64,000 nucleotides of DNA from Morinoia aosen (lineage: Eukaryota; Arthropoda; Malacostraca; Amphipoda; Talitridae), in contig CM059571.1 in NCBI GenBank assembly GCA_030386875.1, positions 23,740,355-23,804,354 of the forward strand. The letters run 5' to 3'. A program made the translations under genes and the position numbers. Below, one piece after another: positions 53,082 to 64,000 of this stretch. The notes under the pieces are model-generated. The model was given only the letters and a program-made list of their open reading frames with translations, was not told the origin of the DNA and ran no database searches. Each line of letters starts with the position of its first letter. Position 1 is the first letter of the stretch.

Positions 53082-56000
53082 CTGTTGGAAGGTAAACAGT
53101 TAAAAAGTAGGAAAATGCGACATCTACTTCGTTTCAAAGAAACATCTTGCGACTAGTGTTGTGTTCCCGCAAATAACTCGTTCTATGACATTATTTATTG
53201 TTAGATTGAAAGCACCCACACTATTTTCTCAAAACTTGTAGTTGATGGATATCAATTGAAACGAGTTTCTAACAGATGAGGAAGATCGTAATGTGAAATT
53301 CGTACAAAAAAAAGCATGAACGTCACGATTAGCAAAACTGTAAGTTTCACTGAAATCTCTGTAAAGTAACTCTCACCATTCTCACCAAAAGTTAGATAAC
53401 ACCATGCGCTCTGGAAAAACCGAAATCATATGTAAAATAACTTACATTTAAAAATGAAAAATCGGAATGAAGCTCAAAGCGAAATCTAGAGGTTGGTTTA
53501 ATCTCGGAGAAAATAGACAGAATACCGTAATTAACAGGCAAAGCCAATGAAAAGTTTTAGTACAGACAATTTAACAAGCCGAGTGTCAATACGTATTCTA
53601 TCGATTTACAGTATGCAAATTAGCTAATTTATGTTTATAGTTTATAGTTAAATAGAAAGCTAGGTGTAAATTTTTCACGCGCCACAACTACGAATTAAAT
53701 GAGAAGGAAGGTATGATAAAAGTAAAAAAATGACGCTCGGGAACCTAGTGCCGAGGGATCGCAGTATCTACAAAAGCAAGTGCTTGCAGGTCTTCACCAA
53801 ACAAAGTTTTGAAAGTTAATTTCATCACTATTTAGATTTAGCATGCTCATTAGTTTCTGTTAAATACTCAAATACAATTTTTTTAGTTTTAAGTTCAGAG
53901 AAAAGAACGGAAAAGGAATGAAAGAATTGTAAATCTAATCAAAATAATTAATATCGTGTCCCACGAGAAAAATAAGAGAATACAGTTCAGAGATATGAAA
54001 AATTCAGGTCAACAAGGCTATGATCAACAAACTCAAACGACAAACTCCTGAAGATTCCCCCTTAGAAATTGTGCGTCAAATTCTGACCAGGACTAAGCAA
54101 GATCAATTAGAAATTTTTTCATGTGCCGCAGTTCACACAGCAAATTGTTTGCAGGTGAGACATGGACGCCGGGGCAAACTGAAACTTCGTCAGCCAGCCT
54201 CAGAGTGAATAATTTACAGCTTGAATTATGCCGCTCGAAATCAACGAATCGATACCTGTACCATACATGTGTAAAAAAGCAGCATACCAAGCATGCTGAT
54301 ATTCAAGTACAACTTGCAGTTAAACTATGCAATTAATTAGAAAATAAGATGCAGGAAATATGCACGCACGACTGAGTGTATTTACAGTTCCTCGTACAAA
54401 CGGTGTGAAGTGCAATTTTTTGTGCAGAACGCGTAACTCTGAACTCGCAAAAACTCAGGTTTACTTGCTAGCCGGGGCTCATCACGCTGTACAAATCAGA
54501 AGTTCTAGAGATGTCAAGAGCTCGTTTCGAGGATAGCATGATGAGGAGAGCTGGGCTCTCTAGCTACGGGCGCAGGAGCCGAGGCTGACCGAGCGGCCGT
54601 CGTATCGTCTTCCTCCTCCAAGTCAGACACTCTGTCATCACACACAAGTGGCACTGAGCTACAGCGATCAGGCTGCTGGATCATTCCATAGAAGTCTTCA
54701 ACATTTTATGGCGACATCAAACTCGGACAAAGCGAACTTGGCAACTGTTCTTCAACAGCTAAGTACTCGTAAACTACTAATCCATTCATGCACCTGTCCC
54801 AACGCACTCGCATGTCTCTACGAGTATTGGGTGGCTACATGAACTCACTTGTCACAAACTTTGCAATAAGTTTCATATGTTCATAGAACATATGAACTCT
54901 GTCATCTGCAGGCATCAATATTTCGCATCGATTCAAATTTATTTTCTTTGTTTCATGGAAATAAAATACTCGAGAATAAAAAGCAACGAAACTAATATCG
55001 GCCTTATACTAAAATGTATTGCAAATAAAATTATATTTAAATTAGTGTCCGTTGTTTGTTAGCAATGAATTTAAATGCGATGGGCGCGACACCGCATACG
55101 TGAACTATAAAAGCTGTTCTAAATATCACTTAAAAGAATTGCACACAGGCAATCGTACAGATAAATTTAATCTTAAAAATAAATACCGAGATCAAATTAC
55201 AGGCTACAGAAGGGATAATGCAGATTAAAAATTGAAGCAGATTTCAACTTACATCGTTAACCTTTTTTGTCCTATCTACCTAGAAGAGCATTGTGCGTAT
55301 AGTTCAGGTTATGATTTGAAAATAAATGCAGGAATCAAATTACAGGCTCCAAGTGTCTCCTAATGAAAATACACAGTGTTTAAGCACCTAAATTTTAATT
55401 TTGAGTCTTTACAACCGTATCAATCCATGCTGTAGAATAATGCGGGTGTAAGACAGAGACTTCATTTAGCCAAGTTTGATCGGGCCGAAGGACAGAAAAA
55501 ACACAGAAAAATAACGCCTGAATCAATATATGCGATATTTAATTTCCCGTACCTGAACGGAAAGACAATAAGGGAACTTTCACTACGCTGCATCTGTTTA
55601 ACAGTTGTATGTGTAATGAACGCCTTCCTCGAATTCTCAACAAATCATTTTCATTTTAGCAGACTAGAGGCAGAAACCGAAAATTGCCCGTTCATTTAGT
55701 ACTATGAAGACACAAAAAAGTTGATCAAGAGTATTGAAGCCTGCTTCAATTACCATCAGCAGCAGCACTCTTTTTCATCAAATCTTGGTACATGTTTCGA
55801 CTGGCTGAATTTTTTTACTAAACCAGTTCACTACTGATGGTCAAATAATTCCTGTTTGAGGATAGTAATATTAGACTAATTCGACATCTGAGTTTTTTCT
55901 TACATGTTACTGCGAAATGAAAATTCTAAAGATTTTTTCGCAGCGCTGACAACAGGATTAGAGCCTTGAAAACGTCGTCAGAAAGATGGACGTAAAATAA

Positions 56001-58879
56001 ATCTTGTTTCGTGCAGAGCATAAAATTTATCTCCACAGACATAAGAGCATCAAAATATGAAATACATTCTCCTCCACGCGAAGTAATTTTCCCTCAACAA
56101 TATTTTCTCGCGTTGACGAGTGTCACGTTAGATACAATATCAGTGCCAGTGAACATCACACTGAAGCTCTTATTGGGATCGAAAATCCAGCGGGAGAGAA
56201 AGAGCAAACACTAACGTAGAATACAGAAAGCAATATTATTTCCTACGAATCTCAAAGCATGAAAAACAATCGCGAGAAAGTTAAGTGGAGGCTAACTATT
56301 TTTAAATATTGCTTTCAGCTAGCTAATGTTATTGCACAAAATATTAAAAGAGTAAACAAAGTAATTGCCTAGCCCCATAGCAAAGCTGGCGCATCAAACA
56401 AGGAGTTCAGTGCAACATAGTTCTAATTTTACCTCTGCAATTTTTAAATTTTTACATGACTAAAAATTTTACGCACAAGGGTTTTCTGCAATCAATATCA
56501 GTTATCGTTCACTGAAGATGTTCTTAGAGGCGACGACTTTGCTAGTCAGAACTATTTCTCTATTATTCTTATATCTTCATTTGAAAGGCCTTATCCTGGT
56601 AGTATTTTCATTAGACGCAGAGGTCACGAGCCAGAGGCGCTCTACATCACGAAAGAAAAATGGGAGAGTCAGAGTTCACTCGGTCGTATTTCTAGAGCCA
56701 TTGTTGGTAAAATTACCTGGCTTTGTAGGTGGTTAATCTTTATTTCTTAGAAGGTGGCAAAAACAACTGAGAGGAGAGCCAAACATGGGACAAACAAATC
56801 TGCTCGATTTTTTACGCGTCGGTGCGTCGAATTAGGAGATGAAGGTTTTTTTTATGAATCGCTGCTCAACATAAAAGCCATAGAGCCATGGCAACCAAAA
56901 AAGACATTCGACGTTAAATTTCAGCATACAAGTTCCTGCAAACTCATTTAGATTCATCGTGAAATCAAATTTACTCCCAATTATTTTATACATTTCATTT
57001 TTTATATTTAACCAGCAATCTGTGAGGAAGATCGAGAGGAATTAAAAAGCTCACAAAACTTTCTAGTCTTTTTTTGCAAATCATTCATCATAAACATGTA
57101 TTGAGCGTTAAAATAGTTCTCCACACTTTTTCCACACTCGCGAGGTATAGTACAGCTATAGCGATCTTAGTCCGGTTAAAGTCCAATGAAAGTGGGAATT
57201 CTTCCCACATTACACATGCCTTCTCATATAAAAGCTGAATAAAAGCGAGTAATACAAGTACAAAGCTTCCGAAATTAATAGAAAAAATATGTTTATTTCA
57301 AGGATGGGTAAATTGTCCCATTGTTTTAATTTCATCATCATCGTACGTTCAAATTCGCAAAATCCTGATGCCTACGAATTTTGGACTGAACTAGTCGTGT
57401 TACTGTTTAAACTCCTTCATTAAAAATGACACTTGCGATTAAAGTAGAGAAGATAGCATGAAAATTTCCATAACTTAATTATTTCATTGCCTTATATGTT
57501 ACTTCAACGATGCATGCAAAACATGTTGTGAAATCGGTTCACGCACGGCAGTCAAAACTCATTCTCAAAGTTTGAAAGTTCGCTCAAATACTGGCGAAAC
57601 AAACAAAATAGTGTATTTTCAAAACGCTGTTCTTCATGTTTTTTTAAAACACACCTTACTTCACTCCAAACAATTCAAAGAAAGATTGTCTCGCAATGAT
57701 TATCTTCGTGGTTGAGTGACCCCGCCAAAAAATTGTGAATTATGATGATTTTCAGGGACACATGACTTTCCCCGACGTATTCTTATCACCATTATATTTA
57801 ACAAGAAATTGAGAAGCTCACAGCAATCGATCGAAGCGCTTCTTTTCAAAGCCCTCTCAAAAAATCCCTTCCTTCCATTCCATCTCCTAAAGGCGGGAAT
57901 TTACGGTTCTTTGTGACATAAAAATAAAATAGTGTGAGGCCTAGTTTATTTTTTGAGCACACTGACCAGAACATTACCACTATGCTCAAATAAATAAATG
58001 GTAGTAAGATGCATTTTAATACTTCGTACGTACATTGATCAGCTGAAGTTCTCAAGGCACCATTAAAAATTGAATTCTATGAAATTATTTCATAAGATAA
58101 TACAGAAAATAGGATAAATAATGGAGCCATCCCAATAAAATAGCCTTAGTTTTATACTGTGATCGAGAATGAATCTGTAATTATTCGCTATTTAGTATGC
58201 ACATCGATATTGATGACCGCATAAAAGAACTTCACTTGAAATGCGATTCTTGAAATGAAGAATAGGGTTTAAATGAGAATGTTCCACAAATATAGTGATT
58301 ATACAGTCCACAGTTTTTGTTCAAAGGGATGAAATTTGTTACCTATCTCCAGTTAGAATCACATAAGTCAATGGATATTTTAAGCCGTTAGGAGTGATGA
58401 ATATTCATCCGCATAGAACACTGAGGCAGTAAATGCTACTAATCCATGCCGTGAGGAAACGTAACAGACTACCAAGATGATGGTCGCCAACGAGTCAAAG
58501 TCGATCAAATCCTTGCATTGTTTGAATAAAATAAGAGAGCACCATTATTTTGTAGGTCACTAAACTTGTATTCCGGTAACCGTTTTTGATTAAAGATGCA
58601 CGATGACCGTATGGCGCTTCGGATGGTGAACGAAATTTTAAACATTTCCAACAATTAACAATATTGGCCAAACGATCCGAATAGAACCGATGCACCACAG
58701 CCTTGATTAACTAGTACGGTAACTACTTATTACTCCTCTACGCGTGATTATGTAGATTGACATTATGAAATTTAGATAACAACCCAATAATATGGCGTTC
58801 TCGGTCGTTCTAATTTCAAAATTCTGTTCCACCTCCACTTCATGGAACTAAACCTCGCGTGCGCAGAGCTGTGGCTCAC
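53082..58879 (-). other. Intron of the host gene (5.8 kb)
   Basis: Bounded by a donor (ATGAG|GTGAGC at 58879) and an acceptor (CAACAG at 53082). It is AT-rich with no transposon identified. A possible alternative terminal exon lies at 54514-54658. ORFs of 60-70 codons have no support. Confidence 0.65.
54514..54658 (-). CDS. Possible alternative terminal exon of the host gene
   Basis: On the minus strand, after a weak acceptor (GATCGCTGTAG), a GC-richer frame reads SVPLVCDDRVSDLEEEDDTT and APAPVAREPSSPHHAILETS, then TGA. The first base would complete the AG| codon left by the exon at 58880 in the correct phase, as for the 53081 exon. Composition (acidic, Ser/Pro-rich) resembles the other terminal exon. 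Against it: the acceptor lacks a good polypyrimidine tract. The open frame also extends about 15 codons further upstream, to NVEDFYGMIQQPDRC. Confidence 0.35.
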
Positions 58880-59067
58880 CTCATGACGTTAGTGCCGGGC
58901 TCCTCCGGAGAAGACGGAGTGCGGGGGTTGGTTATCTTGGAAGCGCTCCACCGTCTGTGCAGGGCTGATGGGTGCAATGGGGGCAGACCGTGGCGGTGCT
59001 CTCCGTCGGAGGTCGAGCGCGAGAACAGCTTGCTGCGCGTCTCGTCCAGGCTTTCGTCGTCCGGGCC
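58880..59067 (-). CDS. Unidentified host protein, internal coding exon
   Basis: 188 bp of GC-rich sequence in an AT-rich region. On the minus strand the acceptor is CTCTTGATCTCAG and the donor ATGAG|GTGAGC. The frame reads GPDDESLDETRSKLFSRSTS, then HRHGLPPLHPSALHRRWSAS and KITNPRTPSSPEEPGTNVM, ending in phase 2 (AG|). It is rich in Ser, Pro, Arg and His, looks like a conserved but disordered segment with several possible phosphorylation sites (RSTS, RRWSAS), and has no enzyme motif. The abrupt GC rise, both splice sites and matching phases make it the best-supported exon. The 62-codon ORF in the other frame (59077-58889) is its shadow. Confidence 0.85.
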
Positions 59068-62000
59068 CTGAGATCAAGAGTCATATACGCACGCGTACGC
59101 TCAGGGATAATGACTTGTTTGCTAAAATAGGAAGATTTCTATGGTGGAACTTTAATTAAGGTTTGGCTTATGGCGCTGCATTTTATCATGGCTGATAGAT
59201 ATCTGTAATATTGAAAAGTAGTGTTTGAGTATCGGGAATTAACGGAAAAATCTAAATTGACATGAATTATTGAAGTGAAGATTTTACAGTTTGTTTAAAA
59301 ACACAAGAAGAAGTTGGCAACATGCACAAAAATTTGATAATCACCACTACCTGTAAAAATGTAGTCATCTTTCAGCACATACAGAATCTGTTGAGTCGTT
59401 ACACGGCAAAATAGAAGAAAGTCAACTTCTCGAGGATTGCAAGCTTTTTAATTTTTTTTAATCTCCTTTCATCACACTGGTATATTCGTTCCCATTATTT
59501 TCAACAGATTTAAAACTTCCGAAGTATTGAACATTAATGCTACAAAATACTATTTACAAATCAAAGGCTCTCGTCGAATGACTGCTCAAAGTTTCATACT
59601 AGGAAATGCATCTATTGGTAATGAGTGATGAATTAACACGGTCAATATAAGCAGCCCTGGTGGCTAGAAATGTTAATGCGAAAATAAGGAAAACAACGAA
59701 TTTAACGCGTAATTAATCGGAGACTGGAAGCTAGGCCGTGTTTATTCTCAACAAAGGATCTGGACACAATGGAGGGTGAGAAATCATCATTAAAAATTAG
59801 TCATTTAGACTTTTTTAATCTGAAATAAATGTTTTTACCGTGTTTTTTTTAGCTACGTCAGTCCTAATTTTTATCCTTTTAGTCTGATTATGCTGAGCGC
59901 AGTGTAAACAATTAGAGTATTGTTTCCACTCACTTCTGTCTCTTCTGGTCACACAAATTTGTTTGTAGTTTCCTGCTGTTCAGACTATAGTTTCAATAAA
60001 GTTGTACAATTTAAACTTTTATTGTTCGATGCAATTACATTCTAGTGAATAGCTTGTTGAATGTTTACGGAACAAATTTTGGCTTGAGGTACATGACCGC
60101 TTTTTTATCACTGGTAAAGAGAACCCTTTCTGTAGCATTTAATACGAATGTTCGAGCTTAGTAAGAAATGCTCCCAGAGCAGTGAGTCATTCCAGGGCAT
60201 TTAGTCTATTGGTAAGTGCAGTAACGCTGTCATTCTCTTCATGTCTTGTGTTACTGCAGCTTGATTAGACTGACGATGAAACGCTCGTATGTCATTTTAA
60301 TTGCAATAAACTTTTCTTTAGCAAACAAAACACGTAAATTCTGTTGGTTTGCCTAACCCTACTATAGTCTGCGTCAGTGTGTTCCTGCATATCTCTTCTT
60401 GTAGTATATCTACCAACTTTTTAGGTATTTTGCTTGCAAAAATACGCTGCTATGTTAATACTGAAGGTTTCCAGATTGCATTCATACCTCAGTTGGGAGA
60501 GCACCATCCTACGAGATTGAAACCACTTTTAATTTTATATTTCCAGCGGGTTGGCGATTCTCCAAGCTCCCAGTGGCCACTTTGACTGATCGTTATTTTT
60601 TGCTTTTAGCTTAGCAAACTTGAATGAATTTGTAATCATTCTTAAAACTATAGCCGTGTCTCCCTAAAATTTTAGAAGTCATTTTGTGCAGTTACACGTC
60701 AATGAAGTCTAAAAGAGCAATCTAGAAGTCTAAAATTGCTACTTTCTTCTTTAGTGCTTCTTAGACACCAATTTTTTTTCTTTTAGATTTATTACATTTC
60801 GGTTGTGCAAAATACAGTCTTCTAAACTGATTTAATTGCAAATGGAGGCTCTTCTGCAGTTTTATTGCAGTGTAAGGCCTAGCTAAGTAGAATGCAGGGC
60901 GGTGAGAAACAAAATGATTAAGTGGAAGAAAAACTATTTCGGTTTCTCGCGCAGTATCATTCATCAGAATGTTTTTAGATAAACAGTTAGGATATTGGTT
61001 ATTCTCAGTAAGGAGTCCAGAATCAATGAAAGTGAAATCCACGCTTAAAAATTTATGGCAAAGATAGCGAAAAAAACAAAATATTAAAAGAAGGGAAGTG
61101 GGAAGTTTTTCGCTCATTTTTACAGAGAGCTTGACTTCAACATTATGTTAGAAAATACTGTAACTCCTAGGTAGATCTGAATTTAACCATACAGAAGTCA
61201 GAACTAACTGTGCGATATGACAATGAAGTGAAATGAAATATAAACATTTATACACTTTTTGTGCACCTAAGCGGAATATTTTAAATCTTGAACTTTGCAA
61301 CAATGAATAAGTGGAAATAAATAAGCAAAGAAAAGCGAGATTCTGTTCTGATGTCAGGGAAATATCAACCCTCCTGTGCACTAGAATTCGTTGTGTTACA
61401 TTTGTTGTGCAGCTAATCCGACAGTTCAATGGAGGAAGTCTTAAGAGTCAAATTGGATGAGAAAGAAATGTTCTCAAATGACCAATTTCTAAAGTCAGCC
61501 TCATTGACATCGAGGATGTAAGAGACCTTTATCTCTTGGACCATGAATGCCTCGCAATTTTGTTGTTGTCAGGATTGAATGTCGGCGGTGCGAGTACTAC
61601 AAGAGCTCCTCCGTCTCACCAAGTCATGGAGTCCTAGCGTCTCAACCGTGAATTTACCAGCGAAATTTCAAGGAAAACAAAGACGAAATAATTCAGAGGG
61701 TTGTTAGGAGTGCGTTTGCGAAGAAGTTTAGCGGAGTGTGTGGCGTGTGTTTTCCTGCTGTAGAATGACCCGCTAGCTTATTGACTCAAAACTATGAGTG
61801 TGTGTTGTAGTCGGTAAACTGTTTTTCCTATTGGTTCTGTACTTTTATCAATCGATAACAAATCACCCATTCTAATAGTTGCTTGCTTTTTGCGAAAAGT
61901 TGCTGCAACGACTCCGCTCTTGTTCGCCTTTTAGTTATTTATTCTCAGACAAATTACGTTATCTCATTCAAAATACTATTTTTTAGGTATTCAGTGGACA

Positions 62001-62647
62001 TTCTCCATAACATTACGGCTATTGGATTCAAAACCCCTTATGTGTATAGAGCGTACATGTATAAACTAAAAATGAATATAAATGCCCTGTGGTAAAACTC
62101 CATAAGTGTACAACAAAAATAATTCAAACTCCGCAGTGGAACAAGTCATACGTGAATAATAATAATAATAATATTTCAAACTTCACTTTAGCAAGACCTC
62201 ACTTATGTTTACCTATAATAATTCAAGCTCCACAGTATTTTCATTTGAACAGTAATTTACCGCAGAATTTAGTGCAAAGTTTTGCCAAGTTGTAAAGTCC
62301 CATAGAGTGCGGGCCATCCTTCATCACAATAAAACAGTTATCATCAGGTTCTTCGACGGCAGGGCAACGTAAACCGTTCCTTCCTTTACACTGTCAGTTG
62401 TCCCGACATTCTTCTTGTATTTGGGAAACTGTTTTCTCTGTTCATACATTTACCGATCGAATGAATGACTGATAGAAAAATGGTGTGCAAAGAGACACGA
62501 AAAAACTGGTCTTCAGTGCACGTATTATTGTCGTGTTATAACTTGAATGAGTTAGTTATTGATTTGTAGCTTACTTTAGAACAGTTTTTTAGTGTGTCAC
62601 TCATGACTGTTCAAAGACAGCTTCGATGAATAAAAGCATGCACTTAC
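59068..62647 (-). other. Intron of the host gene (3.6 kb)
   Basis: It lies between donor GAGAAC|GTAAGTG (62647) and acceptor CTCAG (59068). AT-rich, no repeat or gene identified. ORFs of 70-118 codons (for example 60761-61117 minus) lack splice-compatible phase and motifs. Confidence 0.6.
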
Positions 62648-62705
62648 GTTCTCAATTCTCTCGTCCAGCATCTTGAAGAAATCAATTTGACTGTCCGACA
62701 CTTTC
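62648..62705 (-). CDS. Unidentified host protein, short upstream coding exon
   Basis: 58 bp between an acceptor (CATTTTTTTTGCAG) and a perfect donor (GTAAGT). The first base completes a codon from an upstream exon. The next 19 codons read KVSDSQIDFFKMLDERIEN and end exactly in phase 0, which matches the phase-0 start of the exon at 59067 (joining ...ERIEN to GPDDE...). SQIDFFKMLDERI looks like a short amphipathic helix. I cannot name the family. The preceding exon, which must end in phase 2, was not found in the remaining 1.3 kb. Confidence 0.75.
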
Positions 62706-64000
62706 CTGCAAAAAAAATGCAAATCATCAAACAAGGAACCAACAGGAGCTGAACAAACGATTAATTTTTATAGCACACTCAGAGCTTCGTTTTTAGTCCG
62801 AGTTGGCGACTCTCGTTTCACGAAAAGATTTCACCATTTCCGTGGCAGCCAATCGCGGAGCCGAGATTTCAGAGAGTCTAAAAGGGATGCAAGGTTTTTT
62901 CGAAATAGAGGATGCTCGTTGCAATTGCTTTCAAAACTGAAACTGCTGTCGACCTTTTCTTCAGGGAAAATAGAAAGTCTGGAAACGAACTCTCTCTGCA
63001 GAAAAAGCTTGTCTTAAAGTAAACAAGCAGAGATTCATTTGGAAAGAAATGATGACACAAATAACTACCACAATCGTAATCATTGAAAGGACGGGATAAG
63101 TTAGCTTTTTCGATTCCAAAAGTAAATATCTCACCTATAGCTCAACGCAAACGATCATGCGAAAAATAAATCTTAAGATGAGCCTTTCTGTCCATGTCAT
63201 CACATTCAAAGCATAGAGTAAAATCTAATAACACCTTGGTATTTTCTAAATGCTGGAAAACTAAGCGCTCAGCTTTAAATTTTTTTAGCTTTTTAACCCC
63301 AAGATCTTGCAAGGCTTATTGCCAGTTTGAGTGGTGATTCACCTGAACATCAACGGAAAATTCCGAGCTAGAATGATCAAAATAAAACCCCTTCGGCCTA
63401 CTGGAAGTCGTCAACCACACATACTATTTTTTCGGCCAGCTAGACACAAAAAGCTATTATCATTCTTCTAACACGCATTTTTTCGTAACTGCAGCAAAAA
63501 ATTACAGAATAGTGAGTTTTCGTTTCAATAGTGAAAAAATGAAGGATTGTGAATGAAAAACTTCGCGTTCACATACAGATTAAAATACATAACCTATTGA
63601 ACCACTTTGACCGTTCAGACGTAACAAGGTAAAGACATCCGATATGCATTACTTGTAAGCACTTTTCCCAATGTGATTATGGGCATTTTTCATTTAACTA
63701 TGAAATTTGCATACAGAAGTTTCTTCAGACACAGGACTTGGAGACATTTTATAAACAACCATTGCCATAAATTTAGCACCCCAGCTGCTCTGCCCTCGTA
63801 CACGACATTTTTTAAGTGACTCAATTTTTGTGTGCGTCATTTGTTCAGTGAATAACTTTTGTGTGAATCATTTTTGCGTAAAACATTTCTTGTGAGAATT
63901 ATTTTCTTGTGGAAATTCCTTTCTTGTGGGAATAATTCTTTACGTGAAATTTACGAAATTGAATTTGCCCATATTTGGATGTTGATTCAAAAGTCTATGA
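62706..64000. other. Upstream part of the host gene or intergenic; no exon identified
   Basis: Probably intron, since the 62705 exon needs an upstream partner. A donor-like CTATAG|GTGAGA (63132) and a CAG|GTGAAT (about 63341) were considered but have no convincing exon before them. From about 63825 to 63955 there is a degenerate repeat of 17-20 bp units of the TTTTGTGTGAATCATT / TTTCTTGTGGGAATAATT type. Confidence 0.45.

Noticed and set aside
54020-54208. Plus-strand 62-codon ORF with the protein-like segment EDSPLEIVRQILTRTK.
   Set aside because: A GTGAGA donor follows TANCLQ, but no acceptor or partner exon was found, and it lies in an intron of the opposite-strand gene.
60761-61117. 118-codon minus-strand ORF inside the host gene intron.
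   Set aside because: It lacks acceptor and donor sites in compatible phase and has the hydrophobic, Phe/Leu-rich composition of translated AT-rich DNA.

Overview
This window looks like nuclear DNA from an animal, most likely an arthropod. It contains Ty3/Gypsy, BEL/Pao, several non-LTR (LINE) and mariner elements, a tRNA-derived SINE, and coding exons bounded by GT-AG splice sites. The sequence is AT-rich with few long open frames outside transposons. There is no bacterial or phage-type gene organisation. The species cannot be named from the sequence alone.

Left third (1-25.6 kb): almost all transposon, stacked in layers on the minus strand. At the edge is the start of a LINE ORF1 (679 to 1). 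Next comes a 5'-truncated LINE with a long endonuclease/reverse transcriptase ORF (4138-1026). The stretch 4745-25562 is a decayed BEL/Pao retrotransposon that has received later insertions. A Ty3/Gypsy element of the CsRn1 type (6160-17777) sits in its integrase gene. A second LINE (19151-20993) sits after its reverse transcriptase domain. A short LINE 3' fragment (5046-5762) sits in its left LTR-like repeat. The Gypsy element's own left LTR carries an unrelated solo LTR (7330-8859). The Gypsy LTRs are unusually long (about 2.58 kb) and about 99% identical by eye, so this is the youngest large layer except for the solo LTR inside it.

Middle (25-41 kb): a palindromic cluster of the Pao-type LTR lies at 24971-26458. 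A Gypsy-like pol relic is split by a CR1/L2-like LINE (27908-31243) whose 3' region holds three 290-bp tandem copies. A second, plus-strand Gypsy copy keeps gag, protease and the end of pol but has lost the rest (31877-33560). A diverged solo LTR of the CsRn1 family (33991-35900), an internally deleted mariner (37139-37656) and two old LINE relics follow.

Right third (41-64 kb): mostly unassigned AT-rich DNA, with one 2.5-kb terminal-inverted-repeat element (49459-52004) that contains a minisatellite and a SINE. A host gene on the minus strand is supported by three exons with matching splice phases (62705-62648, 59067-58880, 53081-52574). It is the only non-transposon coding gene I can support, and I do not recognise its family. 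Its 5' end lies beyond what I can find, possibly outside the window.

No single novel system stands out. The most informative features are the nested insertion history, the long-LTR CsRn1 family with its conserved palindrome, the palindromic Pao LTR cluster, the TIR element, and the unidentified host gene.
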